Source: Bipolaris cookei
Lineage: Eukaryota; Ascomycota; Dothideomycetes; Pleosporales; Pleosporaceae
Length of the DNA: 64,000 nt
NCBI GenBank assembly: GCA_002286855.1
Contig: NRSV01000001.1
Coordinates: forward strand, 1,030,276 to 1,094,275
Reading direction: 5' to 3'
The position numbers and the translations under genes are program-made. The notes beneath the pieces are model-generated. The model saw nothing but the letters and a program-made list of their open reading frames with translations, searched no databases and was not told the DNA's origin. Each line of letters starts with the position of its first letter. The stretch's first letter is position 1. This document shows positions 54,153 to 64,000 of the stretch, one piece after another.

Positions 54153-54849
54153 GGTTGTCCTGGAGGTTTGCTGGCTACGGCTTTGGGTAGTAGATGGGTG
54201 TTAGCAGGCCATGACCTGAGAGGCTGCGGCCGTCCATGTATATAGTCAAACAGAACGGTGGTCAGCACCATGACGATTGGCTAGTCCGGACAAAGGGAGC
54301 ATATCGCCGTTGAATGAGTGGATGAGAGGCTCGAAGCGACAGCATCGGCATCCTCCTGCATGGACATAGTGCTATGTCCGACTGTAACTATCTGCTGCCT
54401 AGTGTTGGTTGAGTTGAGGGCGACGGCAACGGGGCCGACAATGGTCCGGCCCGTTGCTTGACTAAGCTGGCGGCGCCTCACTACGACACCGCCAGCGCTG
54501 CACCCTGTGCCTGAGAAACGCCGTAGCACGAACCTCATCCCCTGGCAGTGTCAGAGACGACACGTTCCCATCGCATGACTTGGGCGCATAAGGACCCGCA
54601 CTAGAGACCCTCTGCAATGGGAGGCTCTGATACTTTCGCGGCCCCTGGCGATCCGATGCGGGTCGGGCTTTCGTTTTGCCCGGTCGCCAGGTAGGCGACA
54701 AGGTCCAGAGCAGCATGCCTGATCACCCAACACTTTTGTCGCAACAAGTGGATATTATCCCACCCTTTCCCCTTCTCTTTGCTCAAGCCCTTCCAGTTCT
54801 TCTCTTGTTGAATTTGTTGCTTCTCCTTCCATCTGCAGCACTCGCAGTC
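54153..54849. other. Divergent promoter region
   Basis: It lies between the epimerase-like (minus) and F-box-like (plus) genes. A pyrimidine-rich tract near 54755-54840 precedes the F-box start. Frames here are shadows. No repeat was seen. Confidence 0.45.
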
Positions 54850-56940
54850 ATGGCAGCCATGGCGAAGGCTCTGGCAGACTCACGCATTCTTCACCTCATC
54901 CTACGTCACCTCTCCGACATGAAATACAAGGATCGCCGACAACGGGGGTCTGATCAGCCAGTCGAATTTCTGGAATTCCGCCCTACCCTCGTGCCCTCGA
55001 TTCTCGTCAACAAGCTGTGGGCGAACGAGGGCACGTCCATTCTCTGGAGGCGCTATCCCCACCTCCTGGCTTTGGACGGCATGGCACCCATTCGACGGCA
55101 ATGGTATGCAAACAAAGTAGAACAGCTGTTCGTCCTAGGCCCGCCCGACGACGAAACAAACTACGACTACTTGCACGACTTGAACTGGCCAAACTTGAAG
55201 ACGCTAGAGTTGGAAGTGGATTGGCGTAAACATGAAAAAGGAATTAGCTTCATGCTTCACGCAGGCCTCCAGCATTTGGAATTCCTGGGCCCGCAGAGCA
55301 GTGGCTCGGAGTATATTGCTCGCGCTGTTCTACCGGCTTTGTTTAAACCAAATCTGATCAGCATACACATTGGCCCAGATGTAGTCGATCTCCAGGACCC
55401 ATTACATCATCAGGTGCTACTGGATTTGCTTGATTCTGCGCCAAGCATCTCAGACGTTCGCATAATGAACGCCTGTTTCTCGGGAAAGGACATCATCTTC
55501 AAAACCCTGAGTCAACGACTTGGTCTTGAAGCACTACAAATCGATCTCGACCCCGGCCTGCAGTTACTGCCTTACTTGTCAGGCCCAAATGCTCTTCCTT
55601 CTCCATTCCTCTCTCTACGGCGTTTGCACATCATGTGCTACCCAGAGATCATTCTTGCCTTACTACCTCAGCTGCAACTTATTAAAGAGTTGCAATTGGA
55701 CATTGCACGCATTCCTGACCAAGTGCAAGAAGAGGACGACGTGGACATTTTAAATCGTATCATCGGCGTGCTGGCACAATGTCAACAACTCCAATCATTA
55801 AAAATCAACATTGGTCAGCTTGCGGTTGACTTTCCCTCGGCTACATCATGTCCAGCACTCTCTGGGGTCACACTAACAAAGCTTGCGGCGGGCTGTCCAA
55901 AATTACAAGACGTCAGTTTATCCACTTCAGGGCCAGGGGGTATCAATGGATCAGCCATCTCCAGTCTTCAATTTGAAACATTCTGCAAAGGCCTACCTGG
56001 ACTTGTGAATTTTGAACTGAAATTTCATCCACAAACGGCGATCGACTTAGAGTTCACTGCACTTGGAAGCCTAGGGAAGAATTGTCACCAGCTTAAAACT
56101 TTGCGCTTGAGAATCTCTTGCCACCTGCCAGATCTACAAATAGTCAAAGATGCCTCACAGCTGCAGCCTACTGAAAAGTTCTCCCAGAACCCGATGGACA
56201 CGAAAGTTGGGCCCAGGACGCCCTCTATGACCGCCAACCTTCATGAAAGCGAATGCTTGCTTGACATGGAAAGTCTTGCTTTATCCCAAACAAGTAACAC
56301 GCCTCTTTTCCAGAACCTCAAACAACTTGCCTTCGCAAGACCTCAGTCCATTCTGTCAATTGCGAGTGACACATATATATCATCATCCAGTTCTCAGACA
56401 GGTTCTGTGGTGGATCCCCTCGTAGAGCAGAGCCTCGTTCAGTCCTGGGCACATCCGCTTGCCACTCAATTCCCTCGTCTAGAAATTCTCGAAGCCTGGG
56501 GAGATTGGACAGGCCAAGACAACGAAACTCTCAACTACTTCCTACCACGTGAGGCACTACTGGCAACCATTTGGGAGTTCCTGAGCGGCGTGGAGCAGGA
56601 TCTCTGGGACGAGGAAGGAAATTTCGACGAAGACATTGACGAAGTCGGCAGCGGCTCGGATTGGATCGACGCGCATACAGACCGCTACAGCATCAACAGC
56701 TACACCAGCTTAGATTGGGATTTGGCCAGCCTCGTCAACGAGTTCCGGACCCAGGAAGACTTCAGTGGTCGCCCTTCTCTAGATACTTATGACGAAGAAC
56801 CGGAGGACATGCTCACCCCCGGGCCTATTCCGGATAAAGATGAGGAACCATATTTTCGACACTCTGATGCTAAGAACATTGCTGCATCTGGGGCAGGATT
56901 GGTCAACCTTGCTCCAGGCGCTGTCGCTTGCTCAGTGTAG
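54850..56940 (+). CDS. F-box-like protein with degenerate leucine-rich repeats
   Basis: A single frame of 696 residues from the ATG at 54850 (MAAMAKALADSR). The upstream part of the frame is hydrophobic only because it translates the pyrimidine-rich leader. Residues 10-75 fit a fungal F-box (RILHLILRHLSD, then LVPSILVNKLWANEGTSILW). A long Leu-rich body follows with repeated segments (LNWPNLKTLELEVD, LQHLEFLGP, FLSLRRLHIMCY, CQQLQSLKINIGQ, CHQLKTLRLRIS) and an acidic Ser-rich C-terminus. Such proteins serve as substrate adaptors of SCF ubiquitin ligases. The target is unknown. No introns are needed. Confidence 0.8.
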   Translation: MAAMAKALADSRILHLILRHLSDMKYKDRRQRGSDQPVEFLEFRPTLVPSILVNKLWANEGTSILWRRYPHLLALDGMAPIRRQWYANKVEQLFVLGPPDDETNYDYLHDLNWPNLKTLELEVDWRKHEKGISFMLHAGLQHLEFLGPQSSGSEYIARAVLPALFKPNLISIHIGPDVVDLQDPLHHQVLLDLLDSAPSISDVRIMNACFSGKDIIFKTLSQRLGLEALQIDLDPGLQLLPYLSGPNALPSPFLSLRRLHIMCYPEIILALLPQLQLIKELQLDIARIPDQVQEEDDVDILNRIIGVLAQCQQLQSLKINIGQLAVDFPSATSCPALSGVTLTKLAAGCPKLQDVSLSTSGPGGINGSAISSLQFETFCKGLPGLVNFELKFHPQTAIDLEFTALGSLGKNCHQLKTLRLRISCHLPDLQIVKDASQLQPTEKFSQNPMDTKVGPRTPSMTANLHESECLLDMESLALSQTSNTPLFQNLKQLAFARPQSILSIASDTYISSSSSQTGSVVDPLVEQSLVQSWAHPLATQFPRLEILEAWGDWTGQDNETLNYFLPREALLATIWEFLSGVEQDLWDEEGNFDEDIDEVGSGSDWIDAHTDRYSINSYTSLDWDLASLVNEFRTQEDFSGRPSLDTYDEEPEDMLTPGPIPDKDEEPYFRHSDAKNIAASGAGLVNLAPGAVACSV

Positions 56941-57889
56941 ACATTTTCACCGCGAGAATGACTGATCAGACGTGAGACCTTTTTGTACATGAATCATCAC
57001 ATGATGGCTTTCTTTTTAGAGGTGCTGCGCGTAATTTTCGTACATATGAACGCCCGTATGCGGTTTGTTCGAGGGTAAGATATTTAGACGACTTGATGTA
57101 AACACGGTAGTTCGAATAGAATACATGGAGTTGGGAGGAAAGGATATACACAATTTCTATATTTTTGTAAGAGAAGGTTTCACCATAGTTCATGTTGGGT
57201 CTCACACTTCAACTTCTTGATCTATAATATACATTATACAACATATATAAGCACTATCAGCACTAACATCAACATGCGCAAACCACAAACTATATTCGAA
57301 CAACCTTCAGTCTAGTTTCTCTTGGCATCTTTGTCAAACCCCAGGCACCAAGTGACCCAGGGATTCGGACTCCACAGAAGAGAAACACTGCACGTCTCAG
57401 TATTTCAAAGATAACCTTCCTCACGTCATTAGCCAAGCCTGTGCATAAAGTTGACTTTGGCGCATCCCTGTACTCCCTCTTTTTCAAAAAGGTCTGTTAC
57501 TGCGTTTGGATTGAGAACCTGGGAAGGGTTGGGCGCGCGCGTGCGGGGCCACATTACCTTGGTTGCGGTTCCGCCTGTTGTTATCTCAACCTCTGCATTT
57601 GCTCTCTACACACCACTTCTTTCTTTTTTTTGCAAGCGGCGAGGAAGCCAAGACTGGATTCTTGATCCTCTGTTAAACGAAAAAAGGGGGGAAACAAGAT
57701 AAAGCAGCGGAATGCTAGGTTCGCGGACGGCCGAACTGAGGGCCCAGGAGTAAACGCTCCATTATTATTATTTTTCTTTATTTCCAAATTCTTGCCGCCA
57801 AATCCAAGGCCGGTACGACTCAGGCTTATCATTATCGACCGGTTCGGGAGGAACAAGGCCTGAGAACGTGTATATCGGCGATTACTAAT
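56941..57889. other. Intergenic region
   Basis: 3' region of the F-box-like gene and the upstream region of the CFEM gene. Open frames near 57441-57702 and 57581-57991 are shadows without recognisable content. An AT-rich block lies near 57215-57260. Confidence 0.45.
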
Positions 57890-58981
57890 ATGCGGATACC
57901 GATGACTCCGCTTTCGACATTGCGCCGTCTCAGCATCTCCGTTCTCGTCGTCAGTACCCTCACACAACACTTTGTCGGAGCGATACCGCATCCTGTGTAC
58001 CCGCGCCAGGCATCTCCTATTGCTGGGCTACAGCTACCAGGGTGTGCGCTGCGATGCTTGATTACGGAACTGGTAGAAGATGGATGTGCGGGTGAAACAG
58101 ACTTTACGTGCCATTGTCGGGGTGGGAGGTTGATGCAGGCTTCTTCGGCGTGCATTGCGCAAGGGTGTGGAAGTGTGCAACGAGATGAGGCAGATATGAA
58201 GGTTCAGGGATGGTGCAGGAGCGTTATGGATGATGATGGAGGTTCATCGACCGCAAGCATGAGTACGAGTGCGAGCATGGCGTCGAGTACGCCGTCTGAT
58301 GGTCAAGAGGCTGCAGTTCCGGCTCAGTCGTCGACGAATACTCCGACAGGACCACAGCCAACGAATAGGATTCAAACTACGGCACCGGCTAGTACACCGA
58401 CTGGGAGTCCTGGAAACACGCCACGTTCTTCATCACAAACAGCCAGCGAGACGCCCTCACCGACAGGGACACCAGTACCCGCATTACCACAATCAGCTAC
58501 GCTATCCCCAGGCGCAAAAGCAGGAATAGGCATCAGCGTCTCGATCCTCTCCATCATCGCCGCCATCATCCTCATCTGGTACATCCGCCTCCTAAAGCGC
58601 CAAGTGCAAGCCGCAAAAACCGCAAACACCCAACCACCACCCAACAATGAAGCCGTCCCACGTGGAAGCCAGGACACGGGAGCTTGGTCCACAGACGCCA
58701 ACAATCCCTACCCCATAAGTCCCATGTCGCCCTTGCACCCTGGTGGCATGCAAGACACCACTGTCTCGAACATTGGGTACGGCATGGTGATGAAGAAGCG
58801 CGGACACGTGCTGAGTATCCTGCTGGAGCGCGACGATGAAGATGCTAGTAGTCTTCGCGTGAGAGAGCCTGTGCCGGGCCAGAGAGAGGGGCTCGCAGGA
58901 CCGGTTGAGCTGGATGGGATTGGGGTTGCGATTAGTGAGTTGCCGGCTACGAATACGCCGAGGAGGAGTTTGGAGAGGTAG
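57890..58981 (+). CDS. CFEM-domain protein with Ser/Thr-rich stalk and one membrane helix
   Basis: A single frame of 363 residues. A signal peptide (LRRLSISVLVVSTLTQHFVG) is followed by a CFEM domain with eight Cys (GCALRCLITELVEDGC, DFTCHCRGG, SSACIAQGCGS, QGWCRSV), a Ser/Thr/Pro-rich stalk (about 115-205), and a membrane helix (GIGISVSILSIIAAIILIWY), then a cytoplasmic tail of about 130 residues. CFEM domains are fungal and in some proteins bind haem; others are surface sensors or host-interaction factors. The membrane pass and tail favour a surface receptor-like role over a GPI anchor. Confidence 0.9.
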   Translation: MRIPMTPLSTLRRLSISVLVVSTLTQHFVGAIPHPVYPRQASPIAGLQLPGCALRCLITELVEDGCAGETDFTCHCRGGRLMQASSACIAQGCGSVQRDEADMKVQGWCRSVMDDDGGSSTASMSTSASMASSTPSDGQEAAVPAQSSTNTPTGPQPTNRIQTTAPASTPTGSPGNTPRSSSQTASETPSPTGTPVPALPQSATLSPGAKAGIGISVSILSIIAAIILIWYIRLLKRQVQAAKTANTQPPPNNEAVPRGSQDTGAWSTDANNPYPISPMSPLHPGGMQDTTVSNIGYGMVMKKRGHVLSILLERDDEDASSLRVREPVPGQREGLAGPVELDGIGVAISELPATNTPRRSLER

Positions 58982-59316
58982 ATGGCGGAGGTGTTTGTAT
59001 GAGATAAGTCTAGGTACTCTGGTTTTAAAAGTAAATATTAAAATGTTTGAGGCATTACAGATGTCTTGCTGGTATTACTAGGTTCTGAGAAGTTGATTGG
59101 GTCAGTGGAGAAGTGAAGATAGACACAGGTGATTCACTTCGTCCGTCTATGTTGGTGTCGTGACTTTCCTCATTCACTACCCAGGCTCCTAGGGTCATTG
59201 TTTGCTTTCGCTGGCAAACAACTCTCTATTTGAACCCCCCATTACGCTGCCTTTACCTCTATCAACCCACATTTCTGAGTCAACAGTACACTATCAGTAT
59301 CAATACAAGAGCAACT
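58982..59316. other. Intergenic region upstream of the small secreted gene
   Basis: About 335 bp with no repeat; the last 80 bp are CT-rich and precede the start codon. Confidence 0.4.
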
Positions 59317-59796
59317 ATGCATCTTTCTAACATTCTTCATTCCTTTCTTCTACTCCTCTTCGGTTTCGCCACTGCACTCCCTACGGACTTCAGCTCCATC
59401 ACGCAGTCCTCATCTATTGCCAACAACCGCCTCACTCTTGGGCCGCGTGATGGTGTCTGCAGCCTCAAGTGCAAGCAGCAATTCGATGATTTGCAGTCGT
59501 GCCGCTGGATCTCGTACTGCATGCTGAGTAACGAGTATAACATCAAGGTCCGGCTCTATGTAAGTGGATCAATCTTTTTGCTTTACCTCGATAATTCTTC
59601 TTCTTTTGTTTAGAGGAAGCGATGGAGAAAGGCGCTAATGGATATACAGGACAATTGCTGCAAGGTGGAGAATTGGACGCAGCCGCTTCGTCCGGGTAAT
59701 CCGCCAAATGCGGTTGTCGAAAAGTTGCATCGGATTTTGGAGAATTTGAATTCGATGACTGGGGGTAAGCCGAAGCCTAAAACTGGCAGGGAGTAA
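59317..59796 (+). CDS. Small secreted cysteine-rich protein
   Basis: Two exons (59317-59559 and 59614-59796) with a GTAAGT...TTAG intron give 141 residues. An alternative acceptor (TACAG, near 59650) would remove 12 residues and keep the frame. The signal peptide is MHLSNILHSFLLLLFGFATA. Mature protein starts near LPTDFSSITQ. Six Cys occur (VCSLKCKQQ, DLQSCRWISYCM, DNCCKVENW). No known domain was recognised. Size, secretion and Cys content make it an effector-like candidate by class; function is unknown. Confidence 0.7.
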
Positions 59797-61099
59797 CTGA
59801 GTGAGCGCCTGAGTACCTGAGTACCTGGGGCGTCGAAGGGAGATGAAGAGATGGGGTGTCATTAGGTAGATGGGTAATGGCAGTTGGTCATGAATGTAGG
59901 CTTGGTATAGGTATGGGACTGCGGGCTTAGAGAGCGGACTTCGCAGTATACCATGCTCTAGGTTCCTATTCAGGGGTATCTATTCGACTATTAAGACTCA
60001 AATCATGCAATCAATCTCTCATGGACATGATTTTATGAAGTTACTATGCGATTGGATGTATTGATGATGCACGTGATTGCCGCCAAGTCTTGCCGCATTG
60101 GATTGCGCAACAGAACGCTGCCACAAATATTAACTTTAACGTTCTGACCCTCTAAACCCTCTTCTTACACATGTTGTCTACGCAGATGAAAGTATCCCAG
60201 AGCATTGGTAAAGCTTGCGAAGCTTGCGCGACTGCCCTGTCCAATTCTTACGAGCATGCTTCGGCCCTTCTCATCCGTCTTTCAGGACCGAATTATGGTG
60301 GGCCATTGTTTGGCTACAAAATCGATGACGCGCATGTGATTTAGAGCAAAGGGCACAGCCTCGCCAGGGGTCTGTACGCGAGGTCTTGTCGTCTCCATTG
60401 GCCATCGCGATTCTTGAGCACCGAGTAGCGGCTCGCTGTTCACCAGCAAGGACTCGGCGACTGGGCGTGGTCTGGGCGGATGTAATGGCTGTCTCTGCCG
60501 CCGAGGCATCTTTGCTACGGTAACAAGTACGGAAAAAAGGACTTTTGTTGTATGTGCCTCACCGCCATCCGCACGACATTCACGATCTCTACATGTCGAA
60601 GTAGGAACAGGATCGGGTAGATTATGCGACGGACAAACGTTATGGTCGCCACGGAGTTGAGAGAGAATAGAATAGCTCGGGCCAAAGAGCAGTCCACTTT
60701 TTCCATGCGCGCCTTTGGCACTCCGCCGGCACGCCAACACCGATGGGGATCATAACGCGCGCACATCAGCAGGGATGGTGCGTTTTCAGGGCGTTCGACA
60801 AGACGTCTTCTGCTCGGCGTCGTGCCAAATACGCTGAGTACGACGTGGAAACGTTGGCCAACGAGTTTGCCTCTACTAGCTAATGACATGTCTCTTTCTT
60901 CCTGCTTGAGTCGTTTCCTTCCGCTCTCTGTTTGATGCCCTTTTTTATTTGTTTCAGAGCGAGAGGAGCGATGCTGTCGGCCCCTTGAATAATTAAAGAG
61001 TAAACACCCAAGCACTAAGGCAACCACAATAACGACGACTGGCGGCTAGGCACAGCCTCTACACCACCAGCGCACCCGTAGCGGGCACATACAGCCATC
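59797..61099. other. Intergenic region
   Basis: About 1.3 kb upstream of the ABC transporter. Minus-strand frames (60282-60740, 60515-61027) overlap each other and show no domain. A 57-residue frame at 60171-60344 (MLSTQMKVSQSIGKACEACA) has no support beyond its ATG. No repeat was recognised. Confidence 0.4.
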
Positions 61100-64000
61100 A
61101 TGGCTGGCGCAATCGCAAGCCAGACATGGATTCTCACAAAGAAGACACTACTCGTCGTCTTTGTGCGCCACTGGTTCTTCACGAGCGTGCGCGCATTCTG
61201 GGCTCCCATAATTTTTGTATGTCTCCGGGTCCTTTACAGCACACCGCTGGCTAACCATGACGCACACAGATGTTTTTCATTACCTACGCTAAGAACTTCT
61301 TCGTACCACCCTCTGAATTTGGCATCGGCAACCCGTCCCCGATTCGATCCTTTCCCGACGCTCTCAGCGCTGCTCAAGGCGGCCGTGACAAGGTTGTCTT
61401 TGTAAACAATGGTAACACTGGTGGTCAGATTGATCAGGTCATCGACCAACTATCTACAACAGTGCGCAACGCAGGGCTGCAGGCTATCACGATAGGATCA
61501 GAAGTGGAGCTGCTCACAACCTGTGCGAGCTCACTGCGCGGGGCCAGTACGTGCTTTGGCGCTGCCTCGTTCTACTCCAGTCCAAATGAGGGCCGAGGAC
61601 GGGCCTGGAACTATACACTTAGATCAGATGGCGCTCTTGGAGAGAACATCTACGTGGACCGAAAAGACAATGACGTCCAAATATACATTCTTCCCTTCCA
61701 GCGCGCCATCGATCAAGCCATTGCCTCTGTGGACGGATCTGGACCAATTCCTGAGACCAACGAGTATCCCTATACCGACAAGACCCAGGAGGAGTACGAT
61801 GATAGAATTCGAACGCTCTTCATGGGCGCCCTTATCAACATCATGGGCGCAGCCTTGTACATTGGAATCTGCGGCGTGACATACCAGCTCACGGGACAAA
61901 TGGCCGAGGAGCGAGAACGGGGCATCTCACAGCTTGTGGAAGCAATGTCTCCTGCGAAAAGGGCATGGCATACGCAATTTGCGCGTCTCCTATCCATGCA
62001 TATCGCTTTTGACATGATCTACTTCCCCGGATGGATCATTATGGGAGCAATTGTCTGGGCCCTAGCCTTTTCGTCTTCTAATCCTATCATCCTGATCATA
62101 TTCCACGTTCTGGCTGGATTGTCACTGACGAGCTTCTCCATCTTTGGCGCGGCGTTTTTCAGAAAGGCACAGTTATCCGGTATCACAATTGTCATCATTC
62201 CCATCCTGCTGGCTATTATTGCACAGGTTGCTGGTCCGTTTAGCACATCTGCCGTTTACGTGCTTAGTTTGATCTTTCCGTCCATCAATTACGTATTCTT
62301 CACCATTTGTGTGGCGCGGTTCGAAAGACAACTCATCGCCATGAACATGGTTGAGGCCCCACCTGTTTACGAGGATCACGTGTGGACGACTCCTGGTATT
62401 GTCTTTTGGGTTTTCGCCATCATTCACACTTTTGTGTACCCGTTCCTTGGTGCTCTTGTCGAACGATGGCTCTACGGTACTGTGTCAACTGACAGGAAAA
62501 CTACGACTTCGTCGCCGGATCACAACATCGTTTTGACAAACTTCTCTAAGCACTGGACTCCTAGCTGGTTCCGCAGGAATGTCTTGTCCAAGTTTGGAGT
62601 AAAGCCCCCAGAGACGGTTATTGCTGTAGACAACTTCAGCATGAAGGCGCGCAAGGGCCAGATCATGGTGTTGCTCGGTGCAAATGGTAGTGGAAAGTCT
62701 ACTACACTCGACGCCATTGCTGGTCTCAACTCCATCACTAGTGGTGCCATCGAAATAGACGGTACTGGTGGTCTTGGCCTCTGCCCTCAGAAGAACGTCA
62801 TGTGGGACGAACTCAATGTTTATGAGCATGTTCGCCTGTTCAACCAGCTCAAGTCCACTGGCGAATTTGACTCGAAGGACAAGATTGAAGATCTCATCCG
62901 CGCTTGCGATCTGGGTCATAAGATCAAGGCGCAATCAAGCACACTTTCTGGTGGTCAAAAGCGCAAGCTTCAACTTGCAATGATGTTCACTGGTGGCTCC
63001 AAGGTCTGCTGCGTCGACGAAGTCTCGTCTGGTTTAGACCCCCTATCTCGACGAAAGATCTGGGAAATCTTGCTTGCTGAGCGTGGCGATCGCACCTTCT
63101 TGCTCACTACCCATTTCCTCGATGAAGCAGACGTTCTTGCAGATTACGTTGCTATTCTTTCCCGCGGTGTACTCAAGACTAAAGGCACATCTGTCCAACT
63201 CAAGCATGAGGTTGGCGCTGGATACCATGTCACTTATCCCAAGAGCGCTCCGGTCAAACCACCTGTTGATGCAGTCAAGAAGCCTTCGCCTTCTGAAGGC
63301 ATGGTTCAGTACCAGTTTGCTGATGCGCTCCCTGCAATTAGGTTTGTGGATATCTTGAGAGATCACTGTGTAAAGAATTACGATATCGTTGGACCAACAC
63401 TCGAAGACGTGTTTCTGGCGAACGCTGAAGAAGTAAAGGAATATAATCTTATGGATGCTGAGCATGGCGAGCATGCCACCAATTCTGAAAAGGATGCGAA
63501 TGCGCCTTTGGATAACATTTCAGACTCGGAGAAGAGGCTTGATATAGGCAAAGGCCGTGGTACTGGACTTTTCCAGCAAGTACTGATCCTGATACAAAAG
63601 CGAGTCACCATTGTCAAGCGCAACTTCTGGCCTTATGTCTTCGCATTGATTCTTCCTATTGCTGCCGCTGGCTTGGTCACGCTCTTCCTCCAAGGTTACG
63701 AAGCTGTCGGCTGCGATCCGGGCGCCGCTTCCAACGACCCAGAAATCTTTTCTCTTTCAAGTACTGACGAAACACCACTGATTCCAATCGGACCGCGCAG
63801 CACTGTCGGCCCCGCAGTAGTGAACATCATCCAACGGACTGGTATTCGAGAGAATGACTTCAATATTGTGGATACACTTGACGATTTCAACGGCTTTGTA
63901 CAGACCCGCTTCCGCAACATCACCCCCGGTGGGTTCTTCCTGAATCAAAATGGGCCTTTTGTCATGGCATACCTCGCAAATGGCGGTGTCATTGGTGGTT
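61100..64000 (+). CDS. ABCA-type ABC transporter, 5' part (runs off the window)
   Basis: Exon 1 (61100-61216) and exon 2 (from 61270) are joined by a 53-bp GTATGT...CAG intron in phase 0; the frame is then open to the window end, giving at least 949 residues. The order is an N-terminal helix, an extracellular domain (about 60-200), a membrane block (about 240-460), and a first nucleotide-binding domain. That domain has Walker A GANGSGKST (near 511), Q-loop CPQKN, signature LSGGQKRKLQLA (near 598), Walker B CCVDEVSSGLDP (near 618) and H-loop TTHFLDEAD (near 653). A second membrane block begins near 790 (KRNFWPYVFALILPIAAA). The long first extracellular loop and the NBD type match the ABCA (lipid transporter) subfamily. 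The second NBD must lie beyond 64000. Confidence 0.92.

Noticed and set aside
60171..60344. 57-residue frame starting MLSTQMKVSQS
   Set aside because: Only an ATG supports it; no homology pattern or signal peptide.
60282..61027. Two minus-strand frames upstream of the ABC transporter
   Set aside because: They overlap each other, and composition is unlike the neighbouring genes.
1..64000. CRISPR array, bacterial operon or prophage
   Set aside because: Introns, eukaryotic gene families and retrotransposons show nuclear fungal DNA; the repeats seen are transposon-internal or minisatellite.
34000..64000. Secondary-metabolite gene cluster
   Set aside because: No backbone synthase (PKS, NRPS or terpene cyclase) occurs; the transcription factor and MFS permease have no such neighbours.

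Overview
The window is nuclear DNA of a filamentous ascomycete, most likely a dothideomycete of the Pleosporales type. That assignment is inferred from the gene repertoire (ERG25, PAF1 and RAD26/CSB homologues, a Zn2Cys6 regulator, a GH7 cellulase, CFEM and small cysteine-rich secreted proteins, a fungal rhodopsin-domain protein), from short GT-AG introns of about 45-90 bp, and from fungal Ty3/gypsy chromoviruses, Ty1/copia, Tad-like LINE and MULE elements. No species call is possible from sequence alone.

Layout. 1-14 kb is a gene-rich block: a secreted DUF7137-type Asn-rich protein, a RAD26/CSB repair ATPase, a rhodopsin-domain membrane protein, an ERG25-like sterol C4-methyl oxidase whose start codon appears to be split by an intron, and PAF1. 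14-34 kb is a mosaic of nested, mostly broken transposons. It holds a chromovirus with two equal-length LTRs that cuts a small secreted-protein gene; LTR-like relics; a LINE endonuclease fragment ending in a near-perfect 45-bp palindrome; a copia element inserted in that LINE; a second chromovirus inserted in the copia reverse transcriptase; a solo LTR with a clean GGCAG duplication inserted in the second chromovirus; three LINE 3' ends; a short MULE-type element with about 130-bp inverted repeats; and a full-length but mutated MULE. 34-40 kb holds a divergent pair, a Zn2Cys6 transcription factor and a secreted GH7 cellulase. 40-45 kb is gene-poor, with a RIP-like mutated cysteine-rich gene and a LINE insertion bounded by a 15-bp target-site duplication. 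45-64 kb is gene-rich again: an MFS permease, a zinc-ribbon-like protein, an amino-acid permease, a leucine-rich-repeat protein, an NAD(P)-binding epimerase-like protein, an F-box-like protein, a CFEM membrane protein, a small secreted Cys-rich protein, and the 5' part of an ABCA-type ABC transporter running off the window end.

The conserved genes are unrelated housekeeping and membrane functions, and no biosynthetic cluster is evident. The most informative region is 14-34 kb. Insertion order can be read there (LINE, then copia, then chromovirus 2, then solo LTR). Chromovirus 1 shows signs of Tf1-like self-priming, a possible -1 gag-pol frameshift, and an internal deletion joining the RT YLDD motif directly to the integrase C-terminus. 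I found no clear evidence of a wholly new system; the best leads are this deletion-derivative retroelement, the LINE-derived palindrome, and the transposon-broken secreted-protein genes.
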